From contig NZ_FNOH01000005.1 in assembly GCF_900106535.1 (NCBI RefSeq), positions 372,001 to 436,000 on the forward strand: 64,000 nucleotides of DNA, read 5' to 3'. The notes beneath the pieces are model-generated. The model saw only the letters and a list, made by a program, of their open reading frames with translations. It did not search any database and was not told where the DNA came from. Both the position numbers and the translations under genes were made by a program. Source of the stretch: Myxococcus xanthus (GTDB taxonomy: Bacteria; Myxococcota; Myxococcia; Myxococcales; Myxococcaceae). Of the stretch, positions 45,411 to 55,382 are shown in pieces; the stretch's first letter is position 1; the number at the start of each line of letters is the position of its first letter.

Positions 45411-45493
45411 GTCCCGCGGCGCGCCTTCGCGGCCCGGTTCGAGCATAGGAAACTGGTGGAGCGCCCCGACTTGCCGGAACGCCCGCGCCCGTC

Positions 45494-46207
45494 TCAATGA
45501 CAGCTGGCTCCACCGGCGTTCACGCTCACCGCGCGGTAGACGAGCACCGCCGCCGCCACCAGCGGCACCGCCCGTTGGAGCAGCAGGGACATCCACTTCG
45601 GGCGGTGCTTCCACAGCGCCGCCTGAAGCTGTGCCCCCAGCAGGGCGGGTAGGCCGCCAAGCGCGAACGCGGCGAGCACCAGCGCTCCGCCTCCGAACGA
45701 ACCGCTCGCCAGCGCCACCGCGAAGACGCCATAGAGGAGGCCACAGGGCAGCAGCGGTGTGACCGCACCCATTGCGCTCGCACGGCCCGTCCACGAAAAC
45801 TTTGCGCCCCAGCGCGTGACATGTCTCGCGAGGTTCGCCATGCCCGGCAGCGGGCGCAGGCGCTTGCCCAGCTCCAGTGCGGACGCGACCAGCGCCACCG
45901 CCATCAGCCAGGGAAGGTAGGGGCGGGTGGAGACCGCCAGCGCCTGGGTGACGCCTCCACCCAGCATTCCCAGGGCGCCGCCCACGAGGGCATAGGCGCC
46001 CAGGCGCGCTCCCTGGTAGGCGACGACGGCCCGGCGGCGCTCGGGGCCTGGAACGCCGGGTAGGCCCGCGCAGGCCAGCGGTCCGCACATGAGGAGGCAA
46101 TGCACGCTCCCCGTGAGCCCCACCACGAAGGCGCCCAGTGCGCCGGCGATGACGGTGGGTTCGGAGGTGTGCAGCAGCGAGGCGAGTGCGGCCGGTTCAG
46201 GCGACAT
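45494..46207 (-). CDS. TauE/SafE-like (UreH-2) membrane protein beside the cbb3 genes
   Basis: 237 residues with about six transmembrane helices. The motif GLTGSVHCLLMCGPLA near the N-terminus and the later GAVTPLLPCGLLYGVFAVAL, with paired Cys, are typical of the UreH_2/TauE-like proteins often coded beside cbb3 oxidase and copper-ATPase genes; they are suspected of metal handling. It starts at the ATG at 46207, divergent from ccoI with 49 bp between. Confidence 0.82.
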   Translation of the reverse strand: MSPEPAALASLLHTSEPTVIAGALGAFVVGLTGSVHCLLMCGPLACAGLPGVPGPERRRAVVAYQGARLGAYALVGGALGMLGGGVTQALAVSTRPYLPWLMAVALVASALELGKRLRPLPGMANLARHVTRWGAKFSWTGRASAMGAVTPLLPCGLLYGVFAVALASGSFGGGALVLAAFALGGLPALLGAQLQAALWKHRPKWMSLLLQRAVPLVAAAVLVYRAVSVNAGGASCH

Positions 46208-46256
46208 GAACGCGGTGCATCGCAACAGGCATGCCGTTCGCAAGGTGACATCGTGA

Positions 46257-48785
46257 ATGCCTGCCTCCACGACATCGGAGCCTGCTCCGACCGCCTGTCT
46301 CCACTGCGGCAGCCCCGTTCCTTCGGGGGGCGCGGCGCGCGACTTCTGCTGTGTGGGGTGCGAGGCCGTGCACGGCCTGCTCGTGGAGCAGGGGCTCACG
46401 CGCTACTACCAGCTCGCGCAAGGAAAGACGGCGCCCGCGCCTGAGCCGCGCAAGGAACGCGCGTTCGCGTGGCTGGAGCCGCTCATGAGTCGCGCGGAGT
46501 CGACTCCAGGCCCCTTGTGCGCGCTCGAACTGGACGTGCAGGGCATCCACTGCGCCGCATGCGTGTGGCTGATGAACGAGCTGTTCCGCCGGCAGCCGGG
46601 CGGGGCGGGTCTGACGGTGGACCCGGCCCTAGGCAAGGTGCGGATGCTGTGGCGGCGCGGCGCCTTCGACGTGGCGGAGTTCCTTCGCGGCGTGGAGGGC
46701 TTTGGCTACCTCTTCGGACCCAGCCGCAAGCGCCCGGAGCGCACGAGCCTGGACCTGCCCATCCGCCTGGGCATCTGCGCCGCGCTGTCGATGAACGTGA
46801 TGCTGTTCTCGGTGAGCTTCTACGTGGGGCTCACGCCGGAGGATGGCGATGTCTTCCGTCTCTTCACACGGCTGAGTCTGTGGCTGTCGTCCGCGGTCGT
46901 GGTGGTGGGCGGCTGGCCCTTCTTCCGCTCCGCGCTTCAGGGCTTGCGGCGCGGCGTGCTGCACCTGGACCTGCCCATTGCCCTGGGCATCCTGCTGGTG
47001 TTCGGCATGTCGCTGGCGCAGGCGCGCGGAGGGCGCGGCGACCTGGCGTACTTCGACACGCTCAACACCTTCGTCACGCTGATGCTGGTGGGACGGTGGC
47101 TCCAGCAGCGTGTGTTGGAGCGCAACCGGCGCTTCCTGCTGGATGACGACGGGGCGGAAGGGCTCTTCGTCCGCAGGGAAGAGGGCGCGCGGCTCGCCAC
47201 CGTGCGCGCCGCCGAGGTGGCCGACGGCGACGTGCTGGTGATTGCGCCGGGGGACCTGGTGCCGGTGGACGCGGTGCTGCTCGATTCGGGGGCCCGCGTG
47301 TCCACGGATTGGATTACGGGCGAGCCCGGCGAGCGCGCGGTGGGGCAGGGGGGGGCGTTGCCCGCGGGCGCGTTCAACGCCGGGCGCGAGGCCGTGCGCA
47401 TCCAGGCGAAGCAGGCGTTCACCGACTCTCCGCTGGTGGCGTTGCTCCGCCGGGCGCCCACGGCCGCAGGGGGGCCCGCGCTGCACACCCGCTTCTGGGA
47501 CCGCGTGTCGCGCCGCTGGGTCGTCACGGTGCTCTTCGTCTCCGCGTTGGGGCTCGCGCTGTGGTGGCCCGCCGGGCCGGACAAGGCGCTGGAGGTGGCG
47601 GTGGCGCTGCTGGTGGTGACGTGCCCGTGCGCCATTGGCATCGCCACGCCGCTGGCCTACGAGTTGGTCCAGGCGCGCCTGCGCCGCGGCGGCTTCTTCA
47701 TCCGGAGCACGGACCTGCTGGACCGGCTGCCGCGCGTGCGAAAGGTGCTCTTCGACAAGACGGGGACGCTGACGCTGGGGCGGCTGGAGTTGGTGGACCG
47801 CGCCGCCGTGGCGGGGTTGACGGCCGCGTCGCGCGACATCGCCTTCGACCTGGTGTCGCGCAGCAACCACCCCGCCAGTCGCTGCCTCGCGGCCGCGCTG
47901 GCTCGGGAAGGCGCGCGCTTCAACTCGGAGGCGCGTGTGTCGGAGCTCGCGGGCCAGGGGCTCGAGCTGAATCGAGAAGGCGTGCGCTGGCGGCTGGGCC
48001 GCGCGGACTGGGCCACCGAGGCGGTGGACACAGGGCATCCGGAGCGCGAGCCCACGGATGGCGCGTCGTGTGCGGGGGGCAGCCCCGCGAGCCGCCACTC
48101 CAGGCCGAGTGGGCGTGTGGAGGTCCTCCTCTCCGGTTCGGGCCTCGCCGCGGGCCCGGTGCTGACCCGTGACGGCGTGCCAGTGGCCTTCTTCCAGCTC
48201 CGGGAGTCGGTACGTCCCGACGCGCGCCGTGAGGTCCAGGCGCTCCAGGGAGAGGGCCGCGAGGTGTGGCTCATCTCCGGGGACAGCCACGGCCGCGTGA
48301 GTGACATGGCCGCCGCGCTGGGCATCCCCACCCAGCACACCCTGAGCGGCCAGCGTCCCGAGGACAAGGCGGAGGCTGTCGCGAAGCTGGACGCGGCGGA
48401 CACGCTGTACCTGGGTGACGGCGTCAACGACAGCCTCGCCTTCGAGCGAGCCCTCTGCGCGGGTACGCCCGCCATCGACCGGCCGGTGATGCCCGGCAAG
48501 AGCGACTTCTTCCTCCTGGGCGAAGGCCTGGGTGCCATCCGCGAGGCACTGCGGTTGTCGGCCCGGTTGCGCCAGGTGGTGCGCCGGCTGCTGCTCTTGG
48601 CGGTGAGCTACAACGTGGTGGCCGTCGCCGTGTGCCTCGCGGGTTGGATGACGCCCCTGCGCGCCGCCGTGGCCATGCCCGCCACCAGTCTGGCCACCGT
48701 GCTCTTCACGGTGTGGTGGCTGTCCGCCTCACGTGAGCGCGCCGCCGCCTCGCCCACGCCGCCGCTGCGGGAGGTGCCGGCATGA
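46257..48785 (+). CDS. ccoI: cbb3-oxidase copper P-type ATPase CcoI (CtpA/FixI)
   Basis: 842 residues. Cu+-exporting P1B ATPase that supplies copper for the binuclear centre of cbb3 oxidase. An N-terminal metal-binding motif (CLHCGSPV, CCVGCEAVH) precedes an HMA-like motif (GIHCAACVWLMNE near residue 98); the transmembrane CPC (TCPCAIGIATPLA near 455), DKTGTLT (near 500) and GDGVNDS (near 721) motifs follow. A Gly/Ser/Arg-rich insertion interrupts the nucleotide-binding domain at about residues 598-625. The stop overlaps ccoS by 4 bp. Confidence 0.93.
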   Translation: MPASTTSEPAPTACLHCGSPVPSGGAARDFCCVGCEAVHGLLVEQGLTRYYQLAQGKTAPAPEPRKERAFAWLEPLMSRAESTPGPLCALELDVQGIHCAACVWLMNELFRRQPGGAGLTVDPALGKVRMLWRRGAFDVAEFLRGVEGFGYLFGPSRKRPERTSLDLPIRLGICAALSMNVMLFSVSFYVGLTPEDGDVFRLFTRLSLWLSSAVVVVGGWPFFRSALQGLRRGVLHLDLPIALGILLVFGMSLAQARGGRGDLAYFDTLNTFVTLMLVGRWLQQRVLERNRRFLLDDDGAEGLFVRREEGARLATVRAAEVADGDVLVIAPGDLVPVDAVLLDSGARVSTDWITGEPGERAVGQGGALPAGAFNAGREAVRIQAKQAFTDSPLVALLRRAPTAAGGPALHTRFWDRVSRRWVVTVLFVSALGLALWWPAGPDKALEVAVALLVVTCPCAIGIATPLAYELVQARLRRGGFFIRSTDLLDRLPRVRKVLFDKTGTLTLGRLELVDRAAVAGLTAASRDIAFDLVSRSNHPASRCLAAALAREGARFNSEARVSELAGQGLELNREGVRWRLGRADWATEAVDTGHPEREPTDGASCAGGSPASRHSRPSGRVEVLLSGSGLAAGPVLTRDGVPVAFFQLRESVRPDARREVQALQGEGREVWLISGDSHGRVSDMAAALGIPTQHTLSGQRPEDKAEAVAKLDAADTLYLGDGVNDSLAFERALCAGTPAIDRPVMPGKSDFFLLGEGLGAIREALRLSARLRQVVRRLLLLAVSYNVVAVAVCLAGWMTPLRAAVAMPATSLATVLFTVWWLSASRERAAASPTPPLREVPA

Positions 48786-48973
48786 ACGTCCTCGTCCTCC
48801 AGGTCTTTGTGAGCCTGATGCTCGTCGCCAGTTCGGTGCTGTTGTTCGTCTACAGCGTGCGCCACCGCGACCACGAGCACGCCGACCGGCTCTCGCTCTT
48901 CCCGCTCGAAGACGACAGCGCCGCTCCGGCGCCGCGCGCTCCCGAGCCTCCGCCCTCCGCTTCCCAGGAGTGA
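48782..48973 (+). CDS. ccoS: cbb3-oxidase assembly protein CcoS
   Basis: 63 residues: one N-terminal transmembrane helix (VLVLQVFVSLMLVASSVLLFVYS) and a short cytosolic tail rich in His/Asp and then Pro. CcoS is needed to insert haem and copper into CcoN. The position between ccoI and ccoNO supports the name. Confidence 0.85.
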   Translation: MNVLVLQVFVSLMLVASSVLLFVYSVRHRDHEHADRLSLFPLEDDSAAPAPRAPEPPPSASQE

Positions 48974-48977
48974 AGCC

Positions 48978-51358
<2,381 letters not shown>

Positions 51359-51359
<1 letters not shown>

Positions 51360-51541
51360 TGTACAAGCAATTCTATCAAGGGATGTCGCTCACCGAGCTG
51401 CCCCTCTTCGCCTTGGTCCTGTTCATCGCGGTGTTTCTCGGCGTCGTCGCCTGGGTGTTCGTGGCGCGGCGCAGCGGGGACTTCGACGCGCTCGCGCGGA
51501 TGCCGCTGAGCGAGCAGGGGGAGGGCCGCCATGAGCAGTGA
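51359..51541 (+). CDS. ccoQ: cbb3-oxidase small subunit CcoQ-like
   Basis: 60 residues with one transmembrane helix (LPLFALVLFIAVFLGVVAWVFVARR). CcoQ stabilises the oxidase. It starts in a TGATG overlap with ccoNO and itself overlaps the start of ccoP by 11 bp. Confidence 0.75.
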
Positions 51542-52082
51542 CAAGCCGCTGGTGCACTCCGTCTATGACGGCATCGAGGAGCACGACAACCACCTGCCCA
51601 ACTGGTGGCTGTTCATCCTCTGGACGTCCATCATCTTCAGCGCGGGGTACTGGTTCTGGTACCACATCGCCGAGGTGGGGCCCGGACAGCTCGGTGAGTA
51701 CGCCGCAGAGTCCGCGGAGGTGGCGAAGCGCGCGTCTGGAAACGCGCCGGCGTCTGACGGCATGCTGCTCGCGCTGGCCAAGGACCCGGCCTCCCTGGAG
51801 AGCGGCAAGCAGGTGTTCCAGGCGAACTGTGCGGCCTGTCACGGCGTGCAGGGGCAGGGCTCCATCGGCCCCAACCTGACGGACGCGTATTGGATGCACG
51901 GTGGCGGGCCCATGGCCATCCACAAGGTCGTGGCGGACGGCGTGGTGGCCAAGGGCATGCCCGCGTGGGAGCGCACCCTGGGCGCCGAGCGCGTCAAGGC
52001 CGTCACCGCCTATCTGCTCACACTCAAGGGCACCAACGCGCCCGGCGGCAAGGAGCCGCAGGGCGAGCCCGAGCAGCCGTAG
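51531..52082 (+). CDS. ccoP: cbb3-oxidase cytochrome c subunit CcoP, mono-haem short form
   Basis: 183 residues. The N-terminus is diagnostic (HSVYDGIEEHDNHLPNWWLF), followed by one membrane helix. Only one haem site is present (CAACH, about residue 103), with the Met-containing block KGMPAWERTL as the distal ligand candidate. Typical CcoP has two haem domains and about 300 residues; the second domain is absent here. Overlaps ccoQ; ccoG follows. Confidence 0.92.
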   Translation: MSSDKPLVHSVYDGIEEHDNHLPNWWLFILWTSIIFSAGYWFWYHIAEVGPGQLGEYAAESAEVAKRASGNAPASDGMLLALAKDPASLESGKQVFQANCAACHGVQGQGSIGPNLTDAYWMHGGGPMAIHKVVADGVVAKGMPAWERTLGAERVKAVTAYLLTLKGTNAPGGKEPQGEPEQP

Positions 52083-52102
52083 CTCACGGAGAGGATGCAG
52101 TC

Positions 52103-53542
52103 ATGTCTGCGGCACCGCAGCGGGATGGCCCGCGCATCGACCAGCTCACGTCCATCCACGCGGATGGTTCGCGGCTGGCGCTCCACCCGGCGGACGTGCA
52201 CGGCCGGTTCATCACTCGGCGGCGGGTGGGCTTCGCGGTCCTCATCGCCATCTACCTGGCCCTGCCACTGGTGGAGGTGGGGGGCCACCCGGCGGTGCAC
52301 CTGGACGTGGCGGCGCGCCGCTTCTACCTCTTCGGCGGCACGTACAACGCGCAGGACTTCTGGCGCGTCCTGTTCCTGTTGACGTCGGTGGGCTTCGGCC
52401 TGCTGTTCTTCACCGCGTGGCTGGGACGCGTGTGGTGCGGCTGGGCGTGTCCCCAGACGGTGTTCCTGGAGGCGCTCTATCGTCCCATCGAGCGGTTCTT
52501 CGATGGGCCCCGGGAGCGGCGGCTGAAGGCCGCGAAGGAGCCGTGGACGCCCGTGCGCGTAGCGCGGGCGGTGCTCAAACATGGCGCGTACGCCGCGGTG
52601 TCGCTGCTCATCTCCCACGCGGCGTTGAGCCTCTTCGTCTCGGCGGGAGGGCTCATCGCGATGGTGGCCGATGGCCCGGTGGCGTCGCCGGTGGCCTTCA
52701 CGTGGGCCATGGCCGTAACGGGCGCGCTGTACTTCAACTTCGCGTGGTTCCGTGAGCAGCTCTGCGTGGTGGTGTGCCCGTATGGCCGCCTCCAGTCGGC
52801 GATGCAGGACCGGGACTCGCTCATCGTCGGCTATGACACGCGGCGCGGAGAACCCCGGGGCCGTCTCATCAAGGCCGCTCCGGGTGTCCCGGCCCCACCT
52901 CCGCGCGGCGACTGCGTGGACTGCTTCAAGTGCGTGGCCGTGTGCCCCACGGGCATCGACATCCGCAATGGCTTGCAGATGGACTGCCTCGCGTGCGCGC
53001 AGTGCGTGGATGCGTGCGACGGCGTCATGGACAAGCTGGGCCGGCCGCGTGGGCTCATCCGCTATGACTCACTCAACGGATTGGATGGGCAGCCACGGCG
53101 GGTGCTCCGGCCCCGCTTGTTCATCTACGGCGCGTTGATGCTGGTGGCGGTGGTGGGCTTCACGCTGAGCCTGGTGCGGCGCGTGCCCTTCGAGGCGAAC
53201 CTGCTGCGCTTCCAGGGCATGCCCTACGTCGTCGAGCAGGGCACGGTGCGCAACCAGTTCGAGTTGCACCTGGTGAACAAGAACCCCTCCGAGACGGTGC
53301 TCACCATCCGCGTGGACAGTCCCGTGCCCGCGAAGGTGGTGGTGCCACAGGCGCAGGTGACACTCGCCTCGCTGGAGAGCTTCCGGGTGCCGCTGTTCAT
53401 CACCGTGGACCAAAGCGGAACGGAGCTGCCATTCCACTTCACCGTCGAGGTGGCCGACGCGGCCTCCGGTGAAGTGAAGCGCATGGAGGCCCGCTTCCTG
53501 GGACCTGTTTATAGCCTCCAACCTGAGGCGCAGTTGCCGTGA
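52103..53542 (+). CDS. ccoG: CcoG/FixG/RdxA iron-sulfur membrane protein
   Basis: 479 residues. Needed for cbb3 maturation, probably as a Cu2+ reductase. About five transmembrane helices precede two 4Fe-4S motifs (CVDCFKCVAVCPTGIDI, CLACAQCVDACD, about residues 271-310) and a C-terminal Ig-like domain. Near the N-terminal side are WCGWACPQTVFLE and the FREQLCVVVCPYGRLQ stretch. The last ~12 residues (after FLGP) differ from the second copy of the gene's 3' end found 4.8 kb downstream, so this end may be replaced sequence. A GGAGAGG site precedes the ATG at 52103. Confidence 0.93.
   Translation: MSAAPQRDGPRIDQLTSIHADGSRLALHPADVHGRFITRRRVGFAVLIAIYLALPLVEVGGHPAVHLDVAARRFYLFGGTYNAQDFWRVLFLLTSVGFGLLFFTAWLGRVWCGWACPQTVFLEALYRPIERFFDGPRERRLKAAKEPWTPVRVARAVLKHGAYAAVSLLISHAALSLFVSAGGLIAMVADGPVASPVAFTWAMAVTGALYFNFAWFREQLCVVVCPYGRLQSAMQDRDSLIVGYDTRRGEPRGRLIKAAPGVPAPPPRGDCVDCFKCVAVCPTGIDIRNGLQMDCLACAQCVDACDGVMDKLGRPRGLIRYDSLNGLDGQPRRVLRPRLFIYGALMLVAVVGFTLSLVRRVPFEANLLRFQGMPYVVEQGTVRNQFELHLVNKNPSETVLTIRVDSPVPAKVVVPQAQVTLASLESFRVPLFITVDQSGTELPFHFTVEVADAASGEVKRMEARFLGPVYSLQPEAQLP
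53390..53506 (+). repeat. left copy of a 117-bp duplication of the ccoG 3' end
   Basis: Lies within ccoG and matches 58182-58298 in direct orientation without gaps; I count 13 differences in 117 bases (about 89% identity). After ACCT/GCCT at the end of the match the two sequences diverge completely. Confidence 0.85.
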
Positions 53543-53696
53543 TTGGATAGACCTGAACCTCATAGGGAATGAGCGTTGGACTTCCCATTCCGGAAAGGCT
53601 GGGGCAAGCCAGTTCGGGGCTTCGATGAGGATGGATTGAGGTATCAGCAGATTACCGGCTTACCGGGTATTGGGGAAACCAAGGACAGTATGAGCG

Positions 53697-53732
53697 TCAC
53701 CTGCTTCCGTGGCTCTCCCGCACTTCGTGCGG
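53697..53732 (+). repeat. terminal inverted repeat of the ISL3-type element, left
   Basis: Begins TCACCTGCTTC and ends CCGCACTTCGTGCGG. It pairs with 55035-55070 read on the opposite strand (TCACCCGCTTC ... CCGCACTTCGTGTGG). Confidence 0.7.
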
Positions 53733-53741
53733 ACTGTAGGC

Positions 53742-53836
53742 TCAAACAGCGAGCAGCACGCGACGACGCAGCAGGTCGAAGTTGGCGCGGCCATACAACT
53801 GGCGCTTGTACCGCACCGGGTTGTTGAGACACCAGG
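53742..53836 (-). pseudogene. C-terminal tail of an ISL3-type transposase
   Basis: The minus strand reads RYKRQLYGRANFDLLRRRVL followed by LAV and a stop at 53742. The block KRQ(M/L)YGRANFDLLR is the standard ending of ISL3-family transposases. The upstream catalytic region is missing. Confidence 0.7.
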
Positions 53837-53846
53837 TTGGTCGTAA

Positions 53847-54405
53847 TCAGGCCGCTTGCTTCAGCCTCAGCTCCCGCTGGGCCTGACTCGGCGAAAGGAA
53901 GTCGTGGCGCTCAAGTAGCGAGTGCTCGTTATACCGGTGGGCCCATTCCAGCAGGTCCAGCCGGAGTTCCTCCATGGTGGCGAAGGTGCGCACCCAGAGC
54001 AGTTGCTCCTTGGGGGGCGGATGAAACGCTCGGCGCAGCCGTTGCCCTCGGGACTGCGAATGAAGGACGGACTGGAGTTGGCGCCCAGGAAGCGCAACTC
54101 GTTCTGAAAGACGTCAGAGGTGTACTGGCTGCCGTTGTCGTGGCGAATAGCTAGCCCCGAAGCCACGCCCTGGCCGTACGCACCGAAGCGCGCCTTGATG
54201 CCCCGCCGAATGGGCTCGAGAGCCTCGAAGCGGCTTCCCACTTTGGCGGCGTGGATGCCTACGCACTCGGCAGTGCCATCGTCGACGGCGATGAAGACGG
54301 TGGCCTGCCCTTCCAACGTCGTCACCGTGCAGGTGGCGTCGGTGCCCCACATGACATCGGGCCTGTCGGTGGTAAGCGAGCCGTCGTGGTTGCGCGCCCC
54401 CCGCA
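53847..54405 (-). pseudogene. IS3-family transposase integrase-core fragment, frameshifted
   Basis: Minus strand. RPDVMWGTDATCTVTTLEGQ, AVDDGTAECVGIHAAK, IRHDNGSQYTSDVFQNELRF and GNGCAERFIR are the DDE integrase core of an IS3-group OrfB. After FIR the frame is lost by one base near 54012-54017; the sequence continues in another frame as EQLLWVRTFATMEELRLDLL to a stop at 53847. The N-terminal third is missing, replaced abruptly by ISL3-type sequence near 54405. Confidence 0.75.
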
Positions 54406-54940
54406 CCCGCGAGCTTTGTCCAGGCACGCTTCGAAGGGCTTACATGTCCTCGCTCGTCTTGCTCTCTGTGAAACGTACCTCGAGCGAACGAGTTCACAGA
54501 GTTGCCGAGTCAATGTAACGACACGCGACGCGTCCTTGTCCCGCTGGATGCGCGCCAACGTCGCGGCCTCCGCGGAGTTCAACCCGGAGGGCACGGCCAG
54601 GGGTTTGAGTAGCCTGGCTTTAGCCTCTGCTCCCACTGTGACTGCAACGGCGCACTGCTCGGTGGTCGGCCTCCGTGTCCGCCGAGCCCGAGCAGCCAGA
54701 AGGCGCGACGGCCGCTCAGCGAACGTACGGCGAGAGCATTCCGTGTTTCGGCTGCAAAAGCGGCGCACGCGAAGTTCGAATTGCACGACGCGCTCTACGG
54801 CGGGCAGGTCCGCTGGGCGCCGGACGTAGCTGCCATGCACTGCGGTACTGGCGTCTGGCAGGAGGGACATCGTGCTCCCGTACCCTCCATGCCTACACCA
54901 AGGCCGACACCCGCTGAGCTACCGTGGGGCACCCGGTCCA
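54405..54940 (-). pseudogene. N-terminal and middle part of an ISL3-type transposase
   Basis: Minus strand. The zinc-finger start (ARCPSCQTP) is in one frame near 54870, then HGSYVRRPADLP and VRRFCSRNTECSRRTFAERP continue in a second frame, followed by RDKDASRVVTLTRQLCELVR. These are the N-terminal zinc-finger/HTH and mid-region blocks of ISL3 transposases. At least one frameshift and an internal deletion (the DDE core) make it inactive. Confidence 0.65.
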
Positions 54941-55070
54941 CTCGACATCCAAGAAGTGGGTACAGCGTTTCCATTCCCAGGGTGGATTCGCCCAGGTGGC
55001 GGCTTGCCGCGTTTGACTACTCCCTCGAGGGACACCACACGAAGTGCGGAAGAGCCGCCGAAGCGGGTGA

Positions 55071-55382
55071 TTCTCACTGACGTAACTCCAGGGGGTGGGA
55101 AGTCCCTCGCTCATCCCCAATGAAGATCAGCCCCAGTGTTCACATCAACTGCGCCTTGCGTTAGGGGCCACCACAAGATCTATCTCTGCAATGGCTCGTG
55201 ACACGTCGCTCGTCGGAACGCAACCGCCCTTATCTTCTTTCCGTCAAGGGGGACATGGCTCCCTATTTTACTGCGTTCAGTTGCTCTCCGCTCCCAAGTT
55301 CAGAAAGAATCCAGTCTATCCCGCCAATGCCATTGAGTATTTCAGTGATGTCCCGGAGTAGTAAATAGAGGAGCTTGCCTAG
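55071..55382. other. 312-bp stretch without a recognisable gene
   Basis: Lies between the right end of the ISL3-type element and the ATPase-nuclease gene. GC content falls visibly within it, so it is probably the left end of the acquired DNA and carries that gene's promoter. An open frame at 55095-55361 (+) has no family likeness, no good ribosome site and is not called. Confidence 0.5.

Larger units (their letters stand above)
53697..55070. mobile_element. degenerate ISL3-family element with an IS3-family fragment inside
   Basis: The outer limits are 36-bp terminal inverted repeats (53697-53732 and 55035-55070) that agree at 31 of 36 positions by my count, with a core CCGCACTTCGTG in both. 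Inside, the minus strand carries the two ends of an ISL3-type transposase, separated by an integrase-core fragment of an IS3-family transposase. I see no convincing 8-bp target duplication outside the repeats, so the ends may have drifted or been trimmed. Confidence 0.7.

Noticed and set aside
55095..55361. 88-codon open frame before the ATPase-nuclease gene, considered as a small partner gene
   Set aside because: No recognisable domain, no good ribosome site, and it straddles the junction between transposon debris and the low-GC segment.
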